Shown here: positions 17,618 to 25,882 of the stretch, piece after piece
Numbering within the stretch: position 1 is the stretch's first letter
Layout: each line of letters begins with the position of its first letter
The notes under the pieces: model-generated
Databases searched by the model: none
The model's input: the letters and a program-made list of their open reading frames with translations, nothing else
What the model was told of the DNA's origin: nothing
NCBI RefSeq assembly: GCF_037996765.1
Contig: NZ_JBBNAD010000005.1
Location: 1,573,569-1,637,568 of the forward strand
Origin: Bdellovibrio sp. GT3
Lineage (GTDB): Bacteria; Bdellovibrionota; Bdellovibrionia; Bdellovibrionales; Bdellovibrionaceae
Direction: 5' to 3'
DNA: 64,000 nucleotides
Program-made: the position numbers and the translations under genes

Positions 17618-18175
17618 ATGGAAAAAACGCAGAAAGAAAAAATGTTGGCGGGTGAGTTGTACATGGCGGATACAGCCCTTCAGGCAGAGCAAGTATTGGC
17701 TCAGCAGGAAGTCATGGAATACAACCAATCCAGCCCTGCAGATTCAGAACTTCGCAGCAGTCTATTAAGTCGAATTTTTGGAAGTGTCGGGGAGCGGGTG
17801 GTGGTTCGTCCTCCGATTCAAGTTGATTACGGGTTCAATATTTCCGTCGGTTCACGCACTTTTATCAATTTCAATGCGGTATTTTTAGACTGCAACAAAA
17901 TCACCATCGGCGAGGACTGTCAGATTGCTCCTGGAGTGCAGTTTTATACGGCCACTCATCCACTAGACGCAAAAACCCGTAAAAGCGGTCTTGAGTCAGC
18001 GTTACCAATTACGATTGGTAACAACGTTTGGTTAGGCGGAGGCGCCATCATCTGTCCCGGCATCACAATCGGTGATAACACGGTTGTTGGAGCTGGTTCC
18101 GTTGTGACGAAAAACCTTCCAGCTAACGTTTTGGCCGTCGGGAATCCTGCAAAAATAATTAGACAACTGGATTAG
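17618..18175 (+). CDS. Maltose/galactoside O-acetyltransferase family
   Basis: A 185-residue acetyl-CoA-dependent sugar O-acetyltransferase of the left-handed beta-helix family (Maa/LacA/NodL). The N-terminus KEKMLAGELYMADTALQAEQ is the family's typical substrate-side helix region. Hexapeptide repeats follow from about residue 75. HPLDAKTRKSGLE (about 123-135) contains the catalytic histidine, and the C-terminus has VVGAGSVVTKNLPANVLAVGNPAKIIR. The acceptor sugar is unknown. I chose the ATG at 17618 over the GTG at 17603. It is monocistronic, just after the structured element. Confidence 0.9.
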   Translation: MEKTQKEKMLAGELYMADTALQAEQVLAQQEVMEYNQSSPADSELRSSLLSRIFGSVGERVVVRPPIQVDYGFNISVGSRTFINFNAVFLDCNKITIGEDCQIAPGVQFYTATHPLDAKTRKSGLESALPITIGNNVWLGGGAIICPGITIGDNTVVGAGSVVTKNLPANVLAVGNPAKIIRQLD

Positions 18176-18181
18176 GTCCTT

Positions 18182-18397
18182 TCAAGAGTTAACAGTTCCC
18201 TTTTGTATTGCGCTGCGGAACCGCAGCGGTTCTGCAGTGAGTTGATCAGCCATACATACATGGTACGCGCGTTCATTCTTGGAAGCTGCCTTCCGAGCAA
18301 AATCAACATGCATCTCATTGGTATGGTTATTTGTCGCCACGAGTGTTGCTGAGTCGTTGCAAACTAAGTTCCATTTTTTGAATGCATCCGAATTCAA
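18182..18397 (-). CDS. Doubtful 71-codon ORF inside an inverted-repeat-bounded segment
   Basis: A 71-codon frame starting with TTG and lacking a ribosome site. The peptide (NSDAFKKWNLVCNDSATLVA, then HVDFARKAASKNERAYHVC) has a protein-like composition and no close antisense gene, but no family is recognised. It lies within a segment bounded by 13-base inverted repeats. It may be a decayed gene remnant carried by that segment. Confidence 0.3.
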   Translation of the reverse strand: MNSDAFKKWNLVCNDSATLVATNNHTNEMHVDFARKAASKNERAYHVCMADQLTAEPLRFRSAIQKGTVNS

Positions 18398-18428
18398 TTC
18401 GATTGGACTCTATAGAAGGGAACTGTTA
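18190..18428. repeat. 13-bp terminal inverted repeats bounding a 239-bp segment
   Basis: taacagttccctt (18190-18202) and aagggaactgtta (18416-18428) are exact reverse complements; similarity extends inward for four more of six bases. They enclose the doubtful 71-codon ORF and end just ahead of hutI. No target-site duplication is evident. A miniature transposable element, or a pair of regulator sites, would both fit. Confidence 0.5.
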
Positions 18429-18438
18429 CCTTTGGGGC

Positions 18439-19677
18439 ATGGTTTTAATTCGTGATATTTCCACTCTATTGACAATGGCGGGGGCGGCATCCAAAGAAGG
18501 GCGTCGTGTGACGGAAGCTGATTTGGGGATTTCCCAAAAGCAGGCGATCTTAATCGACAAAGGCGTCATTCAATGGATCGGGGCTTCAGGCAAAGTTCCA
18601 AAACAATACACGAAATCTAAAATCAAAGAAATCAGCGCCAAAGGTTTGACCGTGTTGCCGGGTTTGATCGAGTGTCATACGCATTTGATTTATGCTGGTA
18701 ATCGCGCGGCTGAATTTGAAATGCGCAATCAGGGAGTTTCTTATCAGGAGATCGCTGCTAAGGGTGGCGGTATTTTGTCGACGATGAAAAATACTCGTCA
18801 ATCTTCTGTCGCAGAACTTGTTCGTACGGGACAAGAGCGCATGGATCACTTTGTTTCTCAAGGTGTGACGACGGTTGAAATTAAATCTGGTTATGCTCTT
18901 AATTTAAAAGACGAGATGAAGGTTTTGCAAAGCGTGCAAAAGCTTGAGGGCGCTCGCACAGTTGCGACGTTCTTGGGGGCCCATGCTCTGCCACCTGAAT
19001 TTAAAACTTACGAATCCTATCTTCAACATTTGGGCGATGTGGTTTTGCCACAGGTTAAGAAGAAGAAACTCGCTTCACGTGTTGATGTGTTCATCGAAAA
19101 AGGATTTTTTCCCTTGGAGGAGTCCGAAAAATATCTGCGTAAAGCGCAGGAACTTGGTTTTGATATCTTAATCCATGCAGATCAAATGACATTGTCGGGT
19201 GGGGCGGATTTAGCGGTGAAGCTGGGCGCTTTGTCAGGTGACCATCTTTTGCAGATCACTCAAAAAGAAATCAAAAACTTGGCGAATTCCAATGTCACTT
19301 GTGTGATGTTGCCAGCCGCTGACCTTTATACAAAAACAAATTATCCAAAAGCCAAAGAACTGATCGAAGCCGGCGCTCGCGTGGCCCTTGCGACGGATTT
19401 CAATCCAGGCACTTCTCCCACACAGGATTTGAATTTGGTGGGCTTGCTGGCACGTCTGGAAATGAAGATGACTTTGCCACAGGTGATCGGTGCCTACACA
19501 GTGGGTGCGGCTCATGCATTGAATATGCAAAACGAAGTGGGTTCGTTGGAAGTTGGCAAGTCTGCTGATATTTTGTGCATTGACCAGAGCTGGGATTGTT
19601 TATTCTATAGTGTCGGTGAACGACCTCAAAAGATGGTTTTCTCTCGAGGGAAGAAGATCTATGACAGTCTTAAATAA
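18439..19677 (+). CDS. hutI: Imidazolonepropionase
   Basis: A 412-residue cytoplasmic metal hydrolase of histidine degradation; it opens 4-imidazolone-5-propionate to formiminoglutamate. Signatures are TVLPGLIECHTHLIYAGNRAAEFEMR (HxH at about 75, substrate loop after it), a metal histidine in FDILIHADQMT (about 244), and ATDFNPGTSPTQDL (about 318-331), which is characteristic of HutI. Length is normal. The ATG at 18439 is chosen because the domain begins there; the ribosome site is weak (tttgggg). No other hut genes are in the window. Confidence 0.93.
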   Translation: MVLIRDISTLLTMAGAASKEGRRVTEADLGISQKQAILIDKGVIQWIGASGKVPKQYTKSKIKEISAKGLTVLPGLIECHTHLIYAGNRAAEFEMRNQGVSYQEIAAKGGGILSTMKNTRQSSVAELVRTGQERMDHFVSQGVTTVEIKSGYALNLKDEMKVLQSVQKLEGARTVATFLGAHALPPEFKTYESYLQHLGDVVLPQVKKKKLASRVDVFIEKGFFPLEESEKYLRKAQELGFDILIHADQMTLSGGADLAVKLGALSGDHLLQITQKEIKNLANSNVTCVMLPAADLYTKTNYPKAKELIEAGARVALATDFNPGTSPTQDLNLVGLLARLEMKMTLPQVIGAYTVGAAHALNMQNEVGSLEVGKSADILCIDQSWDCLFYSVGERPQKMVFSRGKKIYDSLK

Positions 19678-19784
19678 CCCATTGCGTCAGAAAATTTAAG
19701 AATCTTACATAAATTATAAATTTTTGTTTGAACTCTATGCTCTTTTCTTTCTAGTCTTGTGGTGTGACCGGGGGGGAGCAACTA

Positions 19785-20213
19785 GTGAGATCATCATATA
19801 CGACATTGATGCAGTCGAAATATTTTAATCCTGCGTTTAACAGCGCTATATTCGACGGCCCGGTTCGCATTTACTTTGCGCAATTTCATGAAGCACTGGC
19901 TTTGAAAATTTACTTCATGGTGCAGCAACAGCTGTTTCAAGAAACAGCGAAAGCCAAAGAGGCAGCCAAAGCATCTGGCGCCAATATTCTGGTAATGATT
20001 TATCCGACTTCTGACAGTTTCCAATTGTCCTTCGAAAATGCCAAATCCGAGAATCCTCTTGAAGTTGAAAAATGGGGCGAGGATGTGGTCATCGGATTAC
20101 GTGGACCGCTCGAAGATGAGAATCTGGATCTATTAATCGATACCTTGCGCATGACAATGAACAACTGGAAGCCAGCTAGTCTAGTTCGTTCTAGCAGCAT
20201 TCAGGAACTGTGA
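19785..20213 (+). CDS. Hypothetical protein
   Basis: A 142-residue soluble protein of unknown family. It starts with GTG at 19785, preceded by gggggag at ribosome-site distance; an upstream in-frame GTG at 19764 lies before that site. No signal peptide or membrane segment is seen. Residues 20-70 look helical (YFAQFHEALALKIYFMVQQQ), followed by an alternating beta pattern (ANILVMIYP) and an acidic C-terminal half. The next gene, a mini prepilin-like protein, begins 13 bases later, so they may be co-transcribed; that hints at an envelope or appendage role, no more. Confidence 0.65.
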   Translation: MRSSYTTLMQSKYFNPAFNSAIFDGPVRIYFAQFHEALALKIYFMVQQQLFQETAKAKEAAKASGANILVMIYPTSDSFQLSFENAKSENPLEVEKWGEDVVIGLRGPLEDENLDLLIDTLRMTMNNWKPASLVRSSSIQEL

Positions 20214-20226
20214 TACTATTATCCCT

Positions 20227-20409
20227 ATGAATAAACGTGGTCAGATCGTGGTGGAGTACGTGCTCCTCCTCGTCATTGCAACAGGTGTGGCGGCTCTTTT
20301 AGTCAGCCAACTCGTCAGTCGTAACCCTGACGATCCTGGCGCTTTGACTTCGAAGTGGCAGTCGATTCTTTTGGCTGTCGGCGCTGACGTTCCCGATTCA
20401 AATAAATAA
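20227..20409 (+). CDS. Small prepilin-like (Flp/TadE-type) membrane protein
   Basis: A 60-residue protein. MNKRGQIVVEYVLLLVIATG has a short basic leader, a glycine, then a hydrophobic helix with glutamate at position five after the glycine. This is the layout of type IV/Flp prepilins and TadE-like pseudopilins, which a prepilin peptidase cuts after the glycine. The rest is a short hydrophilic tail (NPDDPGALTSKWQ). It is as small as Flp pilins. No tad genes are in the window. There is no obvious ribosome site, and the preceding stop is 13 bases upstream, so translational coupling is possible. Confidence 0.6.
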   Translation: MNKRGQIVVEYVLLLVIATGVAALLVSQLVSRNPDDPGALTSKWQSILLAVGADVPDSNK

Positions 20410-20430
20410 TATTTAAATCTCATGAATTAA

Positions 20431-21201
20431 CTAAAGGAACGGGTTGCCTCGGTGGCTGATCTCTTCCTCGATGGCGGCTTGCATTTTTTCCTGAATATCC
20501 TGGGCGATTTCATGCACCAGCTCGGCGTCATCGACGGCGCTGGGTTTATAAGGCAAATGAATGGGCTCCAAGAAACGAATGCGCCACTTTGCCGGCAGCG
20601 GCAAAATATTCAAAGGCAGTGGTATAACTGATCCTTTCAGGAACTTCGTAAATTTCAACTTCTTCAAATTGATGTGAGTTTCCTCTGCTCCCAAAATCAC
20701 CACAGGCACGATCGGGGATCCGGTTTCCAGTGCCATGCGCACGAAACCGCGTTTGAACTCCTGCAATTGGTAGCGTTTCGTCGTGGGCTTGAAGTTTCCC
20801 GCTTCACCTTCTGGGAAAAGGACGATGGCATTTCCTTTTTTAAGCGCATTCACACCATTTTCGTAAGTCGCTTCGGTAAAGCCCATTTTGTGGGCCGGAA
20901 TTGCGGTGGTTTCCGTCAGGAACCAAAAATGATGGGTAAGCACGCGAGGCACGCGCTTGCCTTCTTCCTGAACGATGTGGCCCAGCAAAAATGCATCAAA
21001 ACCTGAAAAACCAGAATGATTGGGAGCAATGACGACGGAGCCACGGCGGGGGATGTTTTCAGCTCCCAGAATCTCCATGCGGAAATACTTGCGAAGGATT
21101 TCCAACAGAAAACGCGGCAAGACTCGAAAGATCAATGTGTCCTTGTCGAGGTTCTTCAAACCGAAAATTTTTTCGTTGGGTTTCTGCAGGAAATTCTTCA
21201 T
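20431..21201 (-). CDS. 1-acylglycerol-phosphate acyltransferase-like (PlsC family)
   Basis: A 256-residue lysophospholipid acyltransferase, probably membrane-associated, acting in phospholipid synthesis or remodelling. The acyltransferase block I is APNHSGFSGFDAF (about 80-92), with six rather than four residues between His and Asp, as in one PlsC subgroup. Block III is LFPEGEAGNF (about 142-151), followed by a VPVVILGAEE strand. The C-terminus is amphipathic (EIAQDIQEKMQAAIEEEI). It is divergent from glpK with 35 bases between; both serve glycerolipid metabolism. Confidence 0.85.
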   Translation of the reverse strand: MKNFLQKPNEKIFGLKNLDKDTLIFRVLPRFLLEILRKYFRMEILGAENIPRRGSVVIAPNHSGFSGFDAFLLGHIVQEEGKRVPRVLTHHFWFLTETTAIPAHKMGFTEATYENGVNALKKGNAIVLFPEGEAGNFKPTTKRYQLQEFKRGFVRMALETGSPIVPVVILGAEETHINLKKLKFTKFLKGSVIPLPLNILPLPAKWRIRFLEPIHLPYKPSAVDDAELVHEIAQDIQEKMQAAIEEEISHRGNPFL

Positions 21202-21236
21202 GATTATTCCTATACCTAAACCTGAGGTGAATAAAT

Positions 21237-22721
21237 ATGACTTCTAGTTTTATCATGGCCATCGACCAAGGGACAACCAGCTCCAGAGTCTGTATTATCA
21301 ATCAAGCCGGAGGTCTTGTCTCCGAAGCGCGTGAAACTTTTAAGCAGATTTTTCCGGAGCCAGGATGGGTGGAGCACGATCCTGAGGACATTTGGTACAC
21401 GACGCAAAGATCAATGCGAATGGCGATCGAAAAAGCGAAAATCAAAGCATCAGATATCAAAGCGATCGGTATCACCAATCAGCGTGAAACCGTGATGGTT
21501 TGGGATAAGAAAAATGGCAAAGCCGTTTACAATGCCATCGTTTGGCAGTGTCGTCGCACGAAATCACAATGTGAAAAACTGAAGAAGGCGAAAAAAGAGA
21601 AGATGATCACCGCGAAAACCGGTCTGGTCTTGGATCCGTATTTTTCAGCAACCAAAATTCAGTGGATTTTGAAAAACGTAAAAGGCGCCAAAGAACGCGC
21701 ACGTAGCGGGGATCTGTTGGCGGGGACGGTGGATACCTATTTGCTGTTCCGCTTGACCCAGGGTCAATCGCATAAAACAGATGTCAGCAATGCTTCGCGA
21801 ACGATGTTGATGAATATTCACACCGGCTGGTGGGATGAGGATTTGACGAAACTATTCGGAGTGCCTGAAGCCATGCTTCCGGAGATTTGTCCTTCCAACG
21901 CGGACTTCGGTGTTACGCGCGGACTGGGATTTATGCCGGATGGAGTTCCTATTTGCGGCATCCTGGGCGATCAGCAATCCGCATTGTTTGGGCAGGCCTG
22001 TTATGACCTGGGTGATTCCAAATGTACTTTCGGCACCGGCAGTTTTCTATTGCTAAACACCGGCAAGAAAGCGGTGAAATCAAAGAACCGTCTTCTGACC
22101 ACGGTCGCGTGGAAGTTGAAAGATGGTGATATGACCTATGCCCTCGAGGGCGGAGCATTCGTTTGCGGAGCTGCGGTTCAGTGGCTGCGTGACGGCTTGG
22201 GCTTGTTTCAGCAGTCCTCAGAGATCGAAGCCCTTGCCAAAACAGTCAACACCACGGATGGGGTGGAGTTTGTTCCGGCATTGACGGGATTGGGTGCACC
22301 TCATTGGAAGCCGGATGCCCGGGGAGTCATCTGTGGACTTACCCGTGGTTCCACCAAGGCACATATTGCGCGCGCCACTTTAGAGGCGATGGCTTTGCAA
22401 AACGTGGATATTCTGGTCACGATGGAAAAAGATCTGGGTAAGAAATTAAAATCCGTTCGCGTGGACGGTGGTGCGGCCGCCAACGATCTTTTGATGCAGA
22501 TGCAGGCCGACTATACCGGGGTTAACGTCATTCGTCCTAAAAATTTGGAAACGACAGCTTTGGGGGCGGCATTTATGGCCGGACTGGGGTGTGGTTTGTG
22601 GAAAAATATGGCTGAAATCAGAAAAATTTGGGCGACGGACAAGGAATTTAAAGTCAAAATGGCATTGAAGGACCGCAAAGCACGACATGTGCGTTGGCAG
22701 GAAGCTTTGAGCAGAGTGTAA
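21237..22721 (+). CDS. glpK: Glycerol kinase
   Basis: A 494-residue cytoplasmic enzyme that phosphorylates glycerol to glycerol-3-phosphate. It has the FGGY-family ATP loop AIDQGTTSSRVCI (8-20), the glycerol-site segment EPGWVEHDPEDIW, NQRETVMVWD, SNASRTML and the C-terminal nucleotide motif GDQQSALFGQ..CTFGTGSFLLLNTG. Length is exactly that of GlpK. The ATG follows gaggtgaataaat. The PilZ gene begins three bases after its stop, suggesting one transcript. No glpF or glpD is nearby. Confidence 0.97.
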   Translation: MTSSFIMAIDQGTTSSRVCIINQAGGLVSEARETFKQIFPEPGWVEHDPEDIWYTTQRSMRMAIEKAKIKASDIKAIGITNQRETVMVWDKKNGKAVYNAIVWQCRRTKSQCEKLKKAKKEKMITAKTGLVLDPYFSATKIQWILKNVKGAKERARSGDLLAGTVDTYLLFRLTQGQSHKTDVSNASRTMLMNIHTGWWDEDLTKLFGVPEAMLPEICPSNADFGVTRGLGFMPDGVPICGILGDQQSALFGQACYDLGDSKCTFGTGSFLLLNTGKKAVKSKNRLLTTVAWKLKDGDMTYALEGGAFVCGAAVQWLRDGLGLFQQSSEIEALAKTVNTTDGVEFVPALTGLGAPHWKPDARGVICGLTRGSTKAHIARATLEAMALQNVDILVTMEKDLGKKLKSVRVDGGAAANDLLMQMQADYTGVNVIRPKNLETTALGAAFMAGLGCGLWKNMAEIRKIWATDKEFKVKMALKDRKARHVRWQEALSRV

Positions 22722-22724
22722 AAA

Positions 22725-23414
22725 ATGGTTCAGATGACACAGAATATTTTTAAAAAAGTGCCCGTTTCTGAAAAGAAATTTCTGTTTCGAGAAATTGCAC
22801 ACGACAAACTTCAGATCAATGTGAAGGGGGATGATGATTCCTTCTTCAACCTGATTGCGGTGCAGACGGAAAAAGACGTGGATCTTCTGTGTCATCACAC
22901 CTCCAATTCGCAGCTGTTCGAAAAGAACCAGTCTGTGATGGTGAACTTTGCCTTTAAAGATGAACGCTATTTCTTTCGTACAGAGTTAAGTTTTTCCACG
23001 GGTTGGGCGCATTTGAAAATTGATGTGGATTTGTTTCAACTACAACGTCGCGCGAATGCCCGCATTGATTTGCCTAAAAAATATGATGGTGTTTTCAGGC
23101 TGACCAAGCATGGCGCACAGAAGTTCTTTCTGGATTCCAAGATTCTGGATGTCAGCGCAGGCGGTTTAAAAATCGCATTTCCCCATGAGCTCCCAGCTCT
23201 TCAGGTGGGTGATAAAGTCCAAGGGTCGATGCGCTTGGGGATTCGTCGTCCGATTGATTTTGACCTGGAAGTGCGTTTTGCCTCTTTAAAGGATGGAATT
23301 CAAATCGCCGGGATGCAGTTTTTAAACGTCGATACCCGCATGGAAAGTCGGCTTTTAAGTATGATGGTCGATTTGCAGCGCGAGATTTTTATCAAGTTCT
23401 CCTCTGAGGATTGA
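22725..23414 (+). CDS. PilZ domain protein (c-di-GMP receptor)
   Basis: A 229-residue protein. The first half (about 1-100) resembles the YcgR-type beta barrel that precedes PilZ. The second half carries both cyclic-di-GMP motifs: QRRANARIDLP (RxxxR, about 105-112) and LDVSAGGLKIAF (D/NxSxxG, about 144-150). So it should bind c-di-GMP and change a partner's activity. It lies three bases after glpK. Flagellar-motor control is the YcgR precedent, but that is inference here. It is one of two PilZ genes in the window. Confidence 0.87.
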   Translation: MVQMTQNIFKKVPVSEKKFLFREIAHDKLQINVKGDDDSFFNLIAVQTEKDVDLLCHHTSNSQLFEKNQSVMVNFAFKDERYFFRTELSFSTGWAHLKIDVDLFQLQRRANARIDLPKKYDGVFRLTKHGAQKFFLDSKILDVSAGGLKIAFPHELPALQVGDKVQGSMRLGIRRPIDFDLEVRFASLKDGIQIAGMQFLNVDTRMESRLLSMMVDLQREIFIKFSSED

Positions 23415-23440
23415 TTCTGCTATTCCCTTCCCATCCTGAC

Positions 23441-24535
23441 TCAAAAGGCTTTTTCAATATCACGAATGAGGGATTGATTCATTTCCATTGGATTTAAAGT
23501 CTGTGCGTTTTTAATATCCTGAAAATTTGCTTCAAAATGGTTTCCAATGACTTGCAATAGCTTGGCAAGAATTTGCGGTTGTTCTGCGGGATTGCGAACC
23601 TTGTTCTTAATTGCATCCCAAATTGCTGATCTTGCTGGCGCCAATAAAAGGTAAGGGTGCATTTCTTTGTTTGCGATAGTGGCGGAGATATCCTTTTGCC
23701 ACTGCTGCAAATTCGCGGGTCCCCAGCTCTTATCAAACTGTCTGTTTTCCAAAGTAATCCGCTTCAAATCTTTTTCCGAAAATCTAACGGCATATGCTGT
23801 TGCCGGATCCTTATACATCTTAACAGAACTGGCAATTAGCGCATCCCCAGATAAGGACTTAAATATAATTCTTGGATCTTGAAAGCGAACTACAGACACC
23901 GTATCCGCAAACATCTCATTGTAAGCGGTCATGATTGTTAACATCTTTACCAAGTCAGTCCCACGCTCGCTGGATACTTTAATTTCGGCGAAGACTTTTG
24001 CTTTATTGGCTTCTGCTGCAGCCTTTTCTTCCGGAGTTTTGGCGTTGCGTAGCGCATTTAACGCTTCCACGGTATCTCTCATTGCCTTCTGAGCACGTTC
24101 CGCACTGCCAGTGCGTTCGGTTTCGTAAGAGTGCCACAACTTGGAATAATCTTTGATATTTTGGTTCAATACAGCATGCCCGTATTCGTGGGCCAGAATG
24201 GCCGTGGTAAACTTAGGATGACTGCCTTTGCTTTCGCCATATTTTAAAAATGAAGTCGGAACGGCAATGAGGTTTCCGTCCTTAGAAAATACACCACCAA
24301 CTCCAGGCTCGGTCATGGTGACCTTAAGGTTTTCAGGTGCCTTCAGAGGTCCCAGCAATCCATCAACCGAATTTAAAAATTCCTGATATTGTTTTTGAGT
24401 CAGAAGGGCCGGGCCAGTTACCTCAAGAGTCCTGTTGAAAACCTCGCCGAATACGGCTTCACAGCGTTCCGCCGCGACGACTGGTTGGGAAATAACCGTC
24501 AAAAGAATAGACACATTCAGAAGGGGCTTTTTCAT
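23441..24535 (-). CDS. Secreted putative zinc metallopeptidase
   Basis: A 364-residue protein with signal peptide MKKPLLNVSILLTVISQPVVA. The zinc motif HEYGH is in AILAHEYGHAVLNQ at about 122-126, and ERGTDLVKMLTIM..NEMFADTVSV at about 190-215 offers a downstream Glu/Asp ligand, as in M48-like or related gluzincins. The substrate is unknown. I chose the ATG at 24535 because ggagattcct precedes it and the signal peptide starts there; a ten-codon extension is disregarded. It converges with the PilZ gene. Confidence 0.8.
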   Translation of the reverse strand: MKKPLLNVSILLTVISQPVVAAERCEAVFGEVFNRTLEVTGPALLTQKQYQEFLNSVDGLLGPLKAPENLKVTMTEPGVGGVFSKDGNLIAVPTSFLKYGESKGSHPKFTTAILAHEYGHAVLNQNIKDYSKLWHSYETERTGSAERAQKAMRDTVEALNALRNAKTPEEKAAAEANKAKVFAEIKVSSERGTDLVKMLTIMTAYNEMFADTVSVVRFQDPRIIFKSLSGDALIASSVKMYKDPATAYAVRFSEKDLKRITLENRQFDKSWGPANLQQWQKDISATIANKEMHPYLLLAPARSAIWDAIKNKVRNPAEQPQILAKLLQVIGNHFEANFQDIKNAQTLNPMEMNQSLIRDIEKAF

Positions 24536-24665
24536 AGGAATCTCCAATGAGTTTCCTATGAGCAAATCTTAAACCACCCTCGGAGCGAATAGCTTTCATT
24601 GCACCTACTCAAGCATTCGACAAGTGCTCAAATTTGCCATATTTTAGAATGAAAGAGGCCCGTAT

Positions 24666-25040
24666 CTAGGCTTGTTGATCTTTCTGATCATCCATCATTT
24701 TTTTCAGACGGCCGACAAAGGCTTTTAGCATGCAGTTTGCCCACACCGGAAGATCGTTCAGTAACTCCTGAAAGCCATCTTCAGATACACGGACCACAAC
24801 CACATCAGTTGCGCACTTTGCAGAAGCAGAGCGGGGAGCATTGTCCAGCATCGCAAATTCACCGAACGACTCACCCTCATTGATAGTGCTGATTTCAACT
24901 TCTTTACCACTGCGATCCATGGTGCAGATTTTCACAGTGCCGGACTCGATAATGTAGAAATGTCTTTCCACATCTCCTTGAAAGAAAATAAATTCCCCGG
25001 CTTTGAATTCCTGCTTATGAAGCTGCTCAAATGCTGACAT
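24666..25040 (-). CDS. Stand-alone cyclic nucleotide-binding domain protein
   Basis: A 124-residue protein consisting of one CRP-type cyclic-nucleotide-binding domain. The phosphate-binding cassette is GESFGEFAMLDNAPRSASA (about 62-80), with the Glu and Arg-Ser-Ala of true cNMP binders. No helix-turn-helix follows, so it is not a DNA-binding CRP; it may act on a partner protein. The ribosome site is gagggg. It is monocistronic. Confidence 0.88.
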   Translation of the reverse strand: MSAFEQLHKQEFKAGEFIFFQGDVERHFYIIESGTVKICTMDRSGKEVEISTINEGESFGEFAMLDNAPRSASAKCATDVVVVRVSEDGFQELLNDLPVWANCMLKAFVGRLKKMMDDQKDQQA

Positions 25041-25145
25041 TCGTGTCTGCCCCTCTTTAATGATGATGAACTTTCATTCTAAGCAAATTTAGGCGGCAGC
25101 GGCAAGGATGTTGAAGAACCGTCTGGGGGACGGTAATATAAAGAT

Positions 25146-25880
25146 ATGAAGTGGATTATTTGCTTTTCAACCTTATTGAGTGGCAGCTTAGCTTGGTCAA
25201 TGAATGCGTTATTCATCGGAGACTCGAATAGCTATGGAAAATTCGGCGGTGAGGTTGACACCTACTTAAGGATGGTCTCTCAGAACGTCACCTCCATGGC
25301 TAGCTGCGGATCATCGCCCTCTACCTGGATGGCGCAAGATTCAAAATTCAAAAGCACCAATTGCGGATACTGGCGCAAGGACTTGAAGGGTCAAGAGACG
25401 CGAGTCAAAGAGCATAAGATTGATTCTTTTCCCAGTGAAATGGGAAAACTGCATCCCGATCTGACCGTGATCGCCTTGGGGACTAATGTTTTGGCGAGTA
25501 CTGGCAACATTGAATCCGAATTGAAAAGTATCCGCTCCATGTTGGACGTCGTTAAAAAGAGTCATAGCGAATGCATCTGGGTCGGGCCGCCAGCATTGGG
25601 TAAGAATCCCTTCAAGGCTAATCTTGCCCAAGGAGTGGTGAAAATAAAAGACGCCGTGGAGAAAGCAGGTTGTGCTTACATTGATAGTTCGAAGCTGACT
25701 ACATATGCCCAAGGTAAAGGTGACGGAATTCACTACGGGCCGAAGGATTCAGCAAAATGGGGGCGGGACGTGGTCGGGCAAATGCAAAAGCTTCCGCAGG
25801 TCATTCGTGCCCGAGAAAAACAGAATTCTTTTGTGCCAGAGAATAAAGGAAAGGATGCCGGAGGTCCCGGCATCCAATAG
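25146..25880 (+). CDS. Secreted SGNH/GDSL-type hydrolase-like protein
   Basis: A 244-residue protein with a signal peptide (MKWIICFSTLLSGSLAWS). It has the GDSL-like block MNALFIGDSNSYGKFG (Ser at about 26-28), a glycine/asparagine block IALGTNVLA (about 108-116) and a C-terminal DGIHYGP with the catalytic Asp-x-x-His (about 194-200). These are blocks I, III and V of SGNH esterases, such as peptidoglycan or polysaccharide O-deacetylases. The exact substrate is unknown. The ribosome site is weak. Its 3' end overlaps the radA terminator hairpin and converges on radA. Confidence 0.8.
   Translation: MKWIICFSTLLSGSLAWSMNALFIGDSNSYGKFGGEVDTYLRMVSQNVTSMASCGSSPSTWMAQDSKFKSTNCGYWRKDLKGQETRVKEHKIDSFPSEMGKLHPDLTVIALGTNVLASTGNIESELKSIRSMLDVVKKSHSECIWVGPPALGKNPFKANLAQGVVKIKDAVEKAGCAYIDSSKLTTYAQGKGDGIHYGPKDSAKWGRDVVGQMQKLPQVIRAREKQNSFVPENKGKDAGGPGIQ
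25853..25875 (-). terminator. Probable radA terminator inside the convergent gene's end
   Basis: ggatgccgg (25853-25861) and ccggcatcc (25867-25875) form a perfect nine-base stem with loop aggtc. On the minus strand it starts eight bases after the radA stop and is followed by ttt-cc-ttta. It lies within the last codons of the SGNH gene. Confidence 0.6.
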
Positions 25881-25882
25881 TC

